DNA of 55,400 nucleotides from NCBI GenBank assembly GCA_016342645.1, contig JAEINX010000010.1:1-55400 (forward strand), given 5' to 3'. A program made the translations under genes and the position numbers. The notes beneath the pieces are model-generated. The model searched no databases. It was not told the DNA's origin and saw only the letters and a program-made list of their open reading frames with translations. The stretch is from Bacteroidales bacterium. GTDB lineage: Bacteria > Bacteroidota > Bacteroidia > Bacteroidales > JAEINX01. Positions 47,477 to 55,400 of this stretch are shown here, piece by piece. Position 1 is the stretch's first letter. Each line of letters starts with the position of its first letter.

Positions 47477-47980
47477 ATGAAAACAAGAATATTATTTTTC
47501 TCTTTATTGATAGGAATTTATATTCTCCTATCCTTATCAGTTAATGCTCAAATATCAAGGCAGGAAGCAATTGACACGGTAATGAATTATATTTTAACTG
47601 ATGATGTAATTGAAACATCTAATATTCATCTATCCGATAGTATTGTTGTGAATGATAGCCTTACATTATATGATTACAGAAAGGTTAATCTGCCGTATGA
47701 TTCAAACTGGGTGTTCTTTATAGATAGTTTACCATTAGCAAATTGGGACCATGAATGTTTTTATCTGTTTATGAATTTTGAAAATGGAAGCTACCAAACA
47801 GTAGGTGAGCTTAGGTTTCCACAAAATTTAAATGATTACTATGAAAAAGTTTCATTTGCTTATGAAATTGAAGAAGGAGTAGATACAACAACCTACGTAT
47901 ATGAAGATTTGGGAGTAGATAATCTTGCTGTGAATGATAATTATTATGCTGTTTTATATAGGAGGAGATGCATCAAATAG
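47477..47980 (+). CDS. N-terminal part of clan CD peptidase-like protein, before a frameshift
   Basis: 167 residues: signal peptide ending at VNAQ, then ISRQEAIDTVMNYIL, SNWVFFIDSLPLANWDH and an extension ending in NDNYYAVLY, after which the frame hits a stop (RRRCIK). In the family, as I remember it, this N-terminus continues directly into an alanine-rich ALLISGG-like strand and the peptidase domain, which is encoded in the +1 frame from about 47955. So 47477-50768 should be read as one gene with a frameshift at GTTTTATATAGG. The N-terminal segment may be a propeptide (inference). Confidence 0.75.
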   Translation: MKTRILFFSLLIGIYILLSLSVNAQISRQEAIDTVMNYILTDDVIETSNIHLSDSIVVNDSLTLYDYRKVNLPYDSNWVFFIDSLPLANWDHECFYLFMNFENGSYQTVGELRFPQNLNDYYEKVSFAYEIEEGVDTTTYVYEDLGVDNLAVNDNYYAVLYRRRCIK

Positions 47981-50768
47981 ATATACTAGAGATTTAGAAC
48001 ATATTTTCTTAGCTTTAACAAAAAGATACGGTTATAAAAAAGAAAACATATTTGTTCATTTCATTGGTTGTGAGCAATTTTTTAATGTTGATTTAGATGG
48101 TGATGACGAAAGTGATTTTGATTTTTTAACTTCTGAAGAAGAAATCGAAAGAACTTTTTTGAATTTAGCAGGATTAGAGAATACAGTACCATCAATTCCA
48201 AAACTAAAACATAAAGACCAGTTATTTATTTATTCAACGGGGCATGGAGGAGTTGATGAAAGCACATGGAATTCTTATCTTAAGAAAATATATTTTGAAG
48301 ATTATACTTTTTATATGAGTGAAATCTATGACTATACATTTGCACAATATTTAGAAAACATTAATTGTTCTAATATTACAATGGTAATGAATGAATGTTA
48401 TTCAGGAGGTTTCATTAATGACATAATTGACGTTTCTAATGCCCTCTGCAAAAATAGAATAATTAATACTGCTTGCAAAATAGATGAAAAATCTTGGGAA
48501 GAATATTGGATAACAATTAGAAAATATGATGAATTTGTCTTTTATTGGACTGATGCAGTAAGGGGAATCTATCCTGATCCCGTTGAATATCACGCATGGT
48601 TTGAATTAACAACAACCGGAACATTTCCATTTAATAATTATTTTCCTAGTTCAGTAATTCATCCTGATGACTATGATCCTGATTTAGATAACGATGGCTT
48701 TATTCAACTTGGTGAAGCTTTTCATTATGCAAATGATTTTGATTCACGTAGTCAATATGGATTTTTTTGTCCCCCTAATCCTAATAATGCTCATTGGGAA
48801 AATCCCCAGGATTCAATAAACATAAGTTTCCGAGAAGACCTGCTAACATTGGCCGGTTTTGCCGGAGAAGTTGAAAATACCCAAACAATTGCTAACAGGA
48901 GTTATTTATTAGGCGGCGAATTAAAAATCAAAACAGGTGTAACACTTACAGTTAGCGATAGTGCAGCTTTTTACCTTGGTAATGAAAATGCTGTAATAAG
49001 AGTTGATTCAGGTGCTACACTAATTTTAGGAGACCATGTTTCAATTTACGGGGATTCCATAAACAAAATATTAGTTTATGGAGAAATTCAATTTGGAGAT
49101 TACGACAGCCTGAAAAGGCTTAGTGATACAACTTATTTCGATGGATTATACTTAATGAACAGCATTGCACAAACTTCAATCAATAAAGCCTATTTTGAAT
49201 ATGCCCGTTTACATCATTATGGGGACAGCCTTGTTATTGATAGTACTGAATTTAAAGATTGTTATAGCATAGATTCATATGAAGGTGATGTAACAGTTAC
49301 CTATAGTAATTTTGATGACACCAGGCTATATCTTGAAATTGATGGCACTTCAACGGATAAAGAGGCAATTATACGTTACAATGATTTCGAGACATTGTGG
49401 GATACCATCAATGCTGTTGATCTGAATAAATATGATAATTACTATATTGAGCACAATGAGGTTGAGGGCTATGAAAACGGCATACAGGTATATAATGCCG
49501 GCGGAGGTAGTGCCGGAAAACAGAAAATAGTGGAAAACGATATCTCAAGCTGTGATAATAATGGCATCATGGTTTACGGTTCGACAGCGAGAATAGAAAA
49601 GAATATTGTCGGTAGTTGTGAATGTGGTGTAAGCTTAAATAACGAAAGCAGTACCGATCTGAAAGGTGATAATACTGCTGACACAACTATTGAAACTCAA
49701 TATATCCACGATAATAACAGTTATGAAATATATGTAGCTCAATATAGTTTTCCGCGACGTTTTGTATATAATGCAATTATTGATGAAGATAATGGTGGCA
49801 GCCCTAATGATCCATTACTATATTTTAATACTAAATCAGAAACTCCAAATACTATTGAATACAATTGTTGGGGCGAAAATTTTAATTATCAAGATGATTT
49901 TTACCCGAATGTTACCGGTGTTTTTGATTATGAACCCACATGGTGTCCATCGGGTAGCAAGAAAAAAAGTACTGTAAAATCAATTTTTAATGAAGCTTTA
50001 GCATTGTTTGAGGCGGGTAATTATACCCAGGCCAAAGATAAATTCATACAGATTATTGATGAATACCCTGCAACATTATCGGCACAGGAAGCTTTAAAAG
50101 AGCTTTATCGCATTGAGAAATTTACGAGTAATAATTATTCTATGCTTAAACAATTCTATAATAATTCGGCTATTCAAGAAGATAGTATCTTACAATATGT
50201 TGGAGATTTCTTTGCCAATAAGTGTGATGTGAAATTAGAAAATTGGCAATTGGCTATTGATTGGTATGAGAACCATATTCAATACCCGAATTCGTTCGAG
50301 GATAGTATATTTGCTATTATTGACCTGGGTTATTTATACATGCTTATGGAAAATGGTGGAGAAAAATCAATTTCGGGAAGCATGCAGGAGCATATACCAT
50401 ATTCCGAATTTCAATTCTTTGCAAAACGTGATTATTTGTTATCTCTATTACCCGGCGATCTGCAAAGTAATAAACCGTTATTGGATAACTTATACGGATT
50501 ACAAGCAGGTGAACTCCTGCAAAACCGTCCAAATCCATTCTCCCTCGAATCAACCATTTATTTCAAACTGGTAAAACCGGCTGCCGTTACCGTGAAGGTA
50601 TTCAATAATATGGGCATAATTAAGTACCAATTCACTAATAGTTACATGCCAGAAGGCACACATGGCATAATCATTAATGCAAATGATTTTGCATCCGGTG
50701 TTTATAACTATACCCTTGAAATAAACGGAAAGAAAGCCGATGTGAAAAGGATGGTTGTGGTTAAGTAG
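47934..50768 (+). CDS. Clan CD (C13/caspase-like) peptidase body with beta-helix, TPR and T9SS domain, after a frameshift
   Basis: 944 codons from the first ATG in this frame, but that ATG is probably an artefact. Real homology begins at IGGDASNRYTRDLEHIFLALTKRYGY. Catalytic-type residues are His104 (STGHGG) and Cys155 (MNECYSGG), the arrangement of legumain/caspase-fold peptidases. A right-handed beta-helix-like region (about 310-670, polar ladders and NxxYxxxNxxxG patterns) follows, then TPR-like helices (680-830) and a T9SS type A domain (862-944, NRPNPFSLEST to KRMVVVK). This frame has no signal peptide, so secretion needs the upstream frame. Terminator downstream. Confidence 0.8.
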   Translation: MIIIMLFYIGGDASNRYTRDLEHIFLALTKRYGYKKENIFVHFIGCEQFFNVDLDGDDESDFDFLTSEEEIERTFLNLAGLENTVPSIPKLKHKDQLFIYSTGHGGVDESTWNSYLKKIYFEDYTFYMSEIYDYTFAQYLENINCSNITMVMNECYSGGFINDIIDVSNALCKNRIINTACKIDEKSWEEYWITIRKYDEFVFYWTDAVRGIYPDPVEYHAWFELTTTGTFPFNNYFPSSVIHPDDYDPDLDNDGFIQLGEAFHYANDFDSRSQYGFFCPPNPNNAHWENPQDSINISFREDLLTLAGFAGEVENTQTIANRSYLLGGELKIKTGVTLTVSDSAAFYLGNENAVIRVDSGATLILGDHVSIYGDSINKILVYGEIQFGDYDSLKRLSDTTYFDGLYLMNSIAQTSINKAYFEYARLHHYGDSLVIDSTEFKDCYSIDSYEGDVTVTYSNFDDTRLYLEIDGTSTDKEAIIRYNDFETLWDTINAVDLNKYDNYYIEHNEVEGYENGIQVYNAGGGSAGKQKIVENDISSCDNNGIMVYGSTARIEKNIVGSCECGVSLNNESSTDLKGDNTADTTIETQYIHDNNSYEIYVAQYSFPRRFVYNAIIDEDNGGSPNDPLLYFNTKSETPNTIEYNCWGENFNYQDDFYPNVTGVFDYEPTWCPSGSKKKSTVKSIFNEALALFEAGNYTQAKDKFIQIIDEYPATLSAQEALKELYRIEKFTSNNYSMLKQFYNNSAIQEDSILQYVGDFFANKCDVKLENWQLAIDWYENHIQYPNSFEDSIFAIIDLGYLYMLMENGGEKSISGSMQEHIPYSEFQFFAKRDYLLSLLPGDLQSNKPLLDNLYGLQAGELLQNRPNPFSLESTIYFKLVKPAAVTVKVFNNMGIIKYQFTNSYMPEGTHGIIINANDFASGVYNYTLEINGKKADVKRMVVVK

Positions 50769-50811
50769 TAAGCCAAATCACCAATAACCTTAAATGGTTT
50801 TAAATATAAAG

Positions 50812-50850
50812 ATTCAGCAATTTCACCCTACTGAGGTTGCTGAATTTTTC
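50812..50850 (+). terminator. Terminator of the peptidase gene
   Basis: ATTCAGCAA (50812-50820) pairs perfectly with TTGCTGAAT (50837-50845), followed by TTTTC and more T. It lies 44 bases after the stop at 50768. Confidence 0.8.
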
Positions 50851-50976
50851 TTTTTCGCTATCGGTTCATAGAAAAGAGGTTAATATTTTATCCTAATGAA
50901 ATTAATACATAAGTCAGAATATTGACCTCATATTTATAAAATCTTTTCCCTAAATTTACACCCAAAATTCTAAAAA

Positions 50977-51411
50977 ATGAAACTAATAATAATTAACGGC
51001 CCAAATTTAAATTTACTCGGCAAAAGGGAACCTTCGGTTTACGGTTCGCTTTCGTTTGATGATTATTTGAGAAATTTGATAAAACAATTTCCTGAGGTTG
51101 AAATTGAACATTTTCAAAGCAATATTGAAGGTGAAATAATTGATGCCTTACATAAAACAGGTTTTTTATTCGATGGAATAATTTTAAATGCCGGTGCTTA
51201 TACTCACACCTCTGTTGCTATTGCCGATGCCGTTAAAGCCATACCGGTACCCGTTGTTGAAGTTCATATTTCAAATGTCTTTTCAAGGGAAGATTTCAGA
51301 CATACCTCCTATCTTGCACCAAATTGCAAGGGTTCAATTATAGGATTTGGATTGGATTCATATAGATTGGCAATTGAAAGCTTTCTTATAGACACGAATT
51401 ACACAAATTAA
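50977..51411 (+). CDS. aroQ: Type II 3-dehydroquinate dehydratase
   Basis: Shikimate pathway enzyme: 3-dehydroquinate to 3-dehydroshikimate, cytoplasmic dodecamer. 144 residues. NGPNLNLLGKREPSVYG with catalytic Tyr22, the QSNIEGEIID loop, NAGAYTHTSVAI and the catalytic His97 in VVEVHISNVFSRE, then FRHTSYLA. All active-site residues are present. Monocistronic in this window, after the T9SS peptidase gene. Confidence 0.97.
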   Translation: MKLIIINGPNLNLLGKREPSVYGSLSFDDYLRNLIKQFPEVEIEHFQSNIEGEIIDALHKTGFLFDGIILNAGAYTHTSVAIADAVKAIPVPVVEVHISNVFSREDFRHTSYLAPNCKGSIIGFGLDSYRLAIESFLIDTNYTN

Positions 51412-51583
51412 CACGAATCTTAATTTTTCTGGCTTATCCAGATTAGGAATGAGAAACAAAGAACAAAAAACTTGGAATGAGTCTTCTATTACAATTTATA
51501 CCAATCCTGAAAATTCGGATAATTCGTCCAACTCGATGATAAATCTTTCCTGCTTACAAGCTGTGGATATTTATCGTACAATT

Positions 51584-51647
51584 CTCCATTACTCCAATAC
51601 TCCATTACTCCAATACTCCATTTCTCCAATACTCCATTTCTCCAATA
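51584..51647. repeat. Tandem repeat, four copies of a 16-base unit
   Basis: CTCCATTACTCCAATA at 51584 and 51600, and CTCCATTTCTCCAATA at 51616 and 51632. Similar pyrimidine-rich strings occur near 11450-11480 and 44170-44210. An in-frame stretch (51449-51703) over it reads as low-complexity SNTP/ILQYSISP peptide and is not a gene. Confidence 0.8.
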
Positions 51648-51718
51648 CACCAAAATCTATATTGCAGAAAACAAATCAGCATTTATCTGCGATATCAGGG
51701 TGAGAAATCTTATTCGGC

Positions 51719-52981
51719 TTAGGTTTTCTGTTTTTTCTTTTTTGCGGCGGGGAAAAGAATATTATTTAAAATCAAACGATAACCTGTTGAGTTGGGATGC
51801 AAATTCAAATCTGTTGGGGGGTCGCCAATAAAATGATGATAATCTTCGGGATCGTGTCCTCCGTAGAAAGTCCAGGTTCCTTTTCCAAATTCCCCATGAA
51901 TATATCTCACCTCATTTGCAGCTTTATTTTCACCCATTATCAAAGCATCGGATTTTAAATTATTAGAATTGAATGCGGTAGTTTGTCCCATAAAGCCTTT
52001 TATAATTGATTCATGATTTTGACATAACATGGTAGGGATCGGATCCCATTTGGCTGAAAAATCGAAAAGTGTAAAAAAATCATTTTGTTGCTTAAAACTT
52101 TTTGGTCGGGTTTGGGTAACATCAATAGAAGAAATTTCATATTCATAAGGATTTGCGCTAATCATAAAATTGTTAAATGCAAAACATTTGCTGAAATCTA
52201 ATTTTTCTTGCGCATTCGGATCAACTCCATCACCATCAAACATCACATCACAAATATCAACACCTTCAGCCGCCAAAGCAACATCGAAACTATCGCCTGC
52301 CGAACACATTGCAAACAAATAACCTCCACCGGCTACAAATTCTTTTATTTTTTTGGCTACGGCCAATTTGCATTGCGACACTTTATTATAACCCAAGTTA
52401 TGAGCAATTTCTTCTGAAGTTTTAACATCTTCAATATACCATTGATTATTTTTATACCTTGACCAAAATTTTCCGTATTGCCCTGTAAAATCCTCGTGAT
52501 GAAGATGTAACCAATCATATAATGGAAGGACACCGCTTAAAATTTCTTCATCATACAAAACATCATAAGGAATTTCGGCATAAGTGAGAACCATTGTAAC
52601 TGCGTCATCCCAAGGTTGTTTGTTTTTTGGAGAATAGATTGCAATTTTTGGTGCTTTATGCAATTTCACTTCGTCCATATTTATCTCGGGAGAGGAAATT
52701 TCCTGCAAAATTGCAGTTGATTGAACATCGGCAATTACTTGATAAGTAACACCTCTGATAATACATTCATCTTCAAAAATTTGATTATACTTAAACATAT
52801 AACTTCCTCCTCTATAGTTCAATAACCAGCTAATTTCAACATCATGCTGCAAAACCCAATAGGCAACTCCATAAGCTTTTAGGTGATCTTTCTGGGTTTC
52901 ATCCATTGGAATAAGCAAATATGCTCCCTGACTTAAAGTGATTGAAAATAAAAATATTGTAAGTAAAAATATTCGTTTCAT
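51719..52981 (-). CDS. Secreted protein of the so-called asparagine synthetase B family in Bacteroidota
   Basis: 420 residues, starting MKRIFLLTIFLFSITLSQGAYLLIPMDE, a signal peptide, and so I choose ATG 52981. An earlier in-frame start at 53062 adds 27 residues that overlap the 16-base inverted repeat. Segments such as QKDHLKAYGVAYWVLQ, LLNYRGGSYMFKY and FAMCSAGDSFDVALAAEG (a possible class I glutamine amidotransferase-like fold) match proteins commonly named asparagine synthetase B. Neither the N-terminal Cys glutaminase nor the ATP pyrophosphatase of AsnB is present. Function unknown; exported. It follows an epimerase gene on the same strand. Confidence 0.7.
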   Translation of the reverse strand: MKRIFLLTIFLFSITLSQGAYLLIPMDETQKDHLKAYGVAYWVLQHDVEISWLLNYRGGSYMFKYNQIFEDECIIRGVTYQVIADVQSTAILQEISSPEINMDEVKLHKAPKIAIYSPKNKQPWDDAVTMVLTYAEIPYDVLYDEEILSGVLPLYDWLHLHHEDFTGQYGKFWSRYKNNQWYIEDVKTSEEIAHNLGYNKVSQCKLAVAKKIKEFVAGGGYLFAMCSAGDSFDVALAAEGVDICDVMFDGDGVDPNAQEKLDFSKCFAFNNFMISANPYEYEISSIDVTQTRPKSFKQQNDFFTLFDFSAKWDPIPTMLCQNHESIIKGFMGQTTAFNSNNLKSDALIMGENKAANEVRYIHGEFGKGTWTFYGGHDPEDYHHFIGDPPTDLNLHPNSTGYRLILNNILFPAAKKKKQKT

Positions 52982-53005
52982 TTTTGTTATTTTGAAGTTA
53001 TCATC

Positions 53006-53089
53006 AAGGGGCTTAGACCCTCTTTTCTTGAAATAAAGAGTATTAATTAAATTATTGTGCATTGTTAATATTTAGGGTCTAAGCCCCTT
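53006..53089. repeat. Perfect 16-base inverted repeat overlapping the end of the epimerase gene
   Basis: AAGGGGCTTAGACCCT (53006-53021) and its exact reverse complement (53074-53089), separated by 52 bases. The right arm encodes the last residues (KGLRP) of the epimerase, and the left arm lies in the leader of the next gene. A long hairpin or a dispersed palindromic element is possible. Confidence 0.75.
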
Positions 53090-54955
53090 TACATCAAGTT
53101 TTTCAAAAATAGAGTTTCTGCTAATATATTCTGGTACAATTTCCTTCATTTTTTTTACAATTTCAAATTGATCATACGAGCCATTCATTTTAATCAATTC
53201 ATCAATTTGTTCCACAATTTCCTTAGGATCATACTCTTTTACTTTTCCTATTAAAATTTGCGGATGATAAGTTGGAACGGTATTTTCCTGATTATTCAAT
53301 AATTCCTCAAACAATTTTTCACCGGGACGCATTCCTGTAAATTTAATCTTAATATCTTTTTCAAGGGTTAAACCAGATAATCTGATCATTTTTTTCGCTA
53401 AATCAACAATTTTAACCGATTTTCCCATGTCGAAAACAAAAATCTCGCCACCTTTTCCCATAGTACATGCCTCAAGCACTAATTGGCAAGCCTCCGGAAT
53501 TGTCATAAAGAAACGAGTAATATCGGGATGAGTTATTGTAATTGGCCCGCCTTTTTCTATTTGCTTTCTAAACAACGGAATTACAGAACCATTTGATCCG
53601 AGGACATTCCCGAATCGAGTTGTAATAAAACTTGTTTTTGCATTATTTTGTAAAGATTGTATATAAATCTCAGCAATGCGCTTGGTAGCACCCATTACAT
53701 TTGTTGGATTGACAGCCTTGTCAGTCGAAATAAAAATAAATTTTTTAACATTATATTTAATCGAAAAATCGGACAGAATCTTCGATCCGGTAATATTAGT
53801 TTGAAGAGCTTCTAAGATGTTGTTTTCCATAACAGGTACATGCTTATAGGCAGCAGCATGGAATACAATATCGGGAGAAAATTTTCGGAAAATGTTTTCA
53901 ATACGAGATTTATTACAAATATCAGCAACTATGAATTCATAGTTAATATGTGGAAATTTCTCGGAACACTCCAATTCGAGATAAAATAATGGGCTTTCGG
54001 CCTGATCAATAAGGATTATCTGTTTACAGAAAAAACGAGAAACCTGTCTTGCCAACTCACCGCCGATTGAACCTGAAGCTCCGGTAATTAAAACAACTTT
54101 TCCATCCAGCTCTTTAAAAATTTTCTTTTCATCAAGTTTTATTACATTGCGTCCAAGTAAATCCTCAATTTTAATTTTTTTAATTTGATTAAAACTTAAT
54201 TCGCCGTTTATCCATGAAATTACAGGAGGAACACTTAAAACGATTATGTTTTTTTGAATGCACAATTCAATGATTTCCTTTTTTCTTGCAGCATTTAAAT
54301 TTTGAACAGAAATTATTAGTTGATCAATTTCTTTTTCTTCTAACAAGCTCTTTAACTTATTGTAACCTGAAATTTTTATCCCTTCAAGCTTTTTGCCTAA
54401 CTTCTTTTGATCATCATCAATAAATGCAAAAACCTTATATTTTGAACCTGCATCTCTATCCAAAACACGTTTTGTAATAATTCCCGCCTCACCGGCACCA
54501 AAAATAATAACATTTAATTTTGTTTTTGCCGAATTTAGGAATTCCAAATATGAAAGTTTCACAATAATTCTAAACAAGGTTAGAACCAAAGAACTTGTTA
54601 TAAAATCAATTATAATAATTGAGTACGGGATAAAAATAATTCCACTAATAAAATAAAACGTTACTATATCTGTTAATACGAAAAATATACTTCCACAAAA
54701 AAGTACAAGAAATATCCTCATAACATCCTTAATATTCGTATGTCGAACTATACCAGCATAAGTTTTTGAAATAATAAAACCAATAATTCTTACGATTAGA
54801 ATAATAAGTAATACTTTAGGGAAGTCCTGCATTTCATTTTCCGGTATTGAAAAATTAAAACGCAGCAAATAAGCAAGACTAACAGAAAAGATTACAATAC
54901 AAGTATCTATAAGAAATATCAGCCAGCGTGGAGTATTATTTTTTATTAAAATCAT
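53072..54955 (-). CDS. Membrane-anchored nucleotide-sugar dehydratase/epimerase (FlaA1/CapD/PglF type)
   Basis: 627 residues: four transmembrane helices (about 10-125), a CoA-binding-like Rossmann domain (148-240, NVIIFGAGEAG), and a C-terminal short-chain dehydrogenase/reductase domain (285-590) with GASGSIGGELARQ, HAAAYKHVPVMENN, the STDKAVNPTNVMGATK active-site region and RFGNVLGSNGSVIP. This family makes 4-keto-6-deoxy sugars from UDP-GlcNAc for O-antigen, capsule or glycoprotein synthesis at the inner membrane. It is at the start of a leftward pair; TACATTTG (minus strand, 55045-55038) may be its -7 box. Confidence 0.92.
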   Translation of the reverse strand: MILIKNNTPRWLIFLIDTCIVIFSVSLAYLLRFNFSIPENEMQDFPKVLLIILIVRIIGFIISKTYAGIVRHTNIKDVMRIFLVLFCGSIFFVLTDIVTFYFISGIIFIPYSIIIIDFITSSLVLTLFRIIVKLSYLEFLNSAKTKLNVIIFGAGEAGIITKRVLDRDAGSKYKVFAFIDDDQKKLGKKLEGIKISGYNKLKSLLEEKEIDQLIISVQNLNAARKKEIIELCIQKNIIVLSVPPVISWINGELSFNQIKKIKIEDLLGRNVIKLDEKKIFKELDGKVVLITGASGSIGGELARQVSRFFCKQIILIDQAESPLFYLELECSEKFPHINYEFIVADICNKSRIENIFRKFSPDIVFHAAAYKHVPVMENNILEALQTNITGSKILSDFSIKYNVKKFIFISTDKAVNPTNVMGATKRIAEIYIQSLQNNAKTSFITTRFGNVLGSNGSVIPLFRKQIEKGGPITITHPDITRFFMTIPEACQLVLEACTMGKGGEIFVFDMGKSVKIVDLAKKMIRLSGLTLEKDIKIKFTGMRPGEKLFEELLNNQENTVPTYHPQILIGKVKEYDPKEIVEQIDELIKMNGSYDQFEIVKKMKEIVPEYISRNSIFEKLDVKGLRP

Positions 54956-55164
54956 TTTTTCATTGAATCAAATATGATATAAATTATGAATTAAATTTTC
55001 CTCACAAATATCAAATTAATTTAATAGATTAACTCCACAAATGTAAAAAAATTATAGTATTTATTTTGTGATAAGAAATAAAATACTAAACGGCCACATT
55101 TATCTTATCAATTGCTTCAGGTAATTTAAAAGACACGAATTCAGGGTTTATACCCTGCTCTTGA
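54956..55164. other. Intergenic, upstream of the epimerase
   Basis: AT-rich. Holds the -7 candidate at 55038-55045. On the minus strand a short frame INPEFVSFKLPEAIDKINVAV, ending with a stop near 55090, may be the tail of a decayed gene. Confidence 0.35.
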
Positions 55165-55332
55165 TTAGCAAGAGAAACTGTTTAGGTAAATAATCTCTTT
55201 TTTGAAAAATTTATTAACAACATATTTTGCAAGCGTAGATTTTCCACATTGTCTGGGGTCAATAATAGCAGCTGCAGGATTATTTATTAGTCCTCTAATA
55301 ATATCATCCTCAAGTTTTCTTGTATTCTACAT
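55165..55332 (-). pseudogene. Fragment of a DUF4143/AAA-type ATPase
   Basis: From ATG 55332-55330 the frame reads Met-stop, then NTRKLEDDIIRGLINN, PAAAIIDPRQCGKSTLAKYVV and KKEIIYLNSFSC, stop at 55167-55165. DPRQCGKSTLAK is a Walker A motif of the kind seen in AAA-family proteins of the DUF4143 group (GPRQCGKST, with Gly changed to Asp). A stop at codon 2 and an early second stop make it a relic of about 55 residues. Confidence 0.6.
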
Positions 55333-55400
55333 AATTAATAATATTTTACCTTGAAAATATGATATTATATTTTACAATTACACGCATAATATTAAATCAA

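Larger units (their letters stand above)
44281..47800 (+). repeat. Tandem duplication: promoter + FISUMP gene + peptidase N-terminus
   Basis: Unit 1 runs from the promoter at 44289 to about 46000; unit 2 starts again with a near-identical promoter at 46052. ATGs are 1768 bases apart for the FISUMP genes and 1775 for the following genes. Both FISUMP copies are exactly 1230 bases. Similarity of the second genes ends within YLFM, where copy 1 is cut short. Confidence 0.85.

Noticed and set aside
51449..51703. 84-residue frame after aroQ
   Set aside because: Built on the 16-base tandem repeat; no ribosome-binding or family signal.

Overview
The window is AT-rich chromosomal DNA from a Bacteroidota bacterium, probably an uncultured member near Bacteroidales/Marinilabiliales. 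The evidence is type IX secretion (T9SS) type A C-terminal sorting domains, promoters of the TTG-N20-TAnnTTTG type, few Shine-Dalgarno sites, the acpP-fabF-rnc-IPExxxVDY gene order, a DPP11-type S46 peptidase, DUF3078 and FISUMP proteins, and a bacterial cysteate synthase. Most of the window is ordinary housekeeping sequence. The accessory material is a 2122-residue secreted protein, a decaying tandem duplication of secreted-protein genes, and scattered palindromic repeats.

Layout. 1-1015: the start of a VCBS/FG-GAP secreted protein cut by the window edge at a 15-base homopolymer, then a decayed N-terminus of a clan CD peptidase-like protein. 1365-5762: glyA, a class C beta-lactamase-like lipoprotein and a UbiB/AarF kinase. 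5997-8817: a leftward lipid/RNA cluster acpP-fabF-rnc-IPExxxVDY. 8978-12025: DPP11, a palindromic element, RidA and tRNA-Arg(UCG). 12161-19456: class II aldolase, a lone receiver protein, an NTF2-like lipoprotein, a TPR histidine kinase/LytTR regulator pair, an EamA transporter and a tandem universal stress protein. 19489-23650: KDO transferase, two envelope proteins and MscS. 24134-30502: the giant T9SS protein. 30991-34407: DUF6599, DUF362 and a second serine hydrolase. 34574-41499: cysteate synthase, pfkA and an RlmL-type methyltransferase, a lipoprotein, and dnaK. 41584-44147: a Nudix-helical fusion, a methyltransferase and a DUF434 protein.

44281-50768 is the most unusual stretch. A unit made of a promoter, a FISUMP gene and the N-terminus of a clan CD peptidase-like protein occurs twice in tandem, with near-identical promoters and FISUMP genes of equal length (1230 bases). 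In unit 1 the second gene is cut short. In unit 2 the FISUMP gene carries one in-frame stop, and the peptidase gene is split by a +1 frameshift, after which it continues through beta-helix, TPR and T9SS domains. A relic of the same peptidase family lies at 701-1015. A repeated module of about 70 residues links the FISUMP proteins to the giant T9SS protein.

50977-55332: aroQ, a secreted protein of a family often named asparagine synthetase B although it lacks that enzyme's domains, a membrane-anchored FlaA1/CapD-type nucleotide-sugar epimerase, and an ATPase relic.

The strongest metabolic inference is cysteate synthase. With the fatty-acid genes acpP and fabF elsewhere in the window, it suggests a capnine/sulfonolipid-producing envelope. 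No phage, CRISPR array, intact insertion sequence or defence island was seen.
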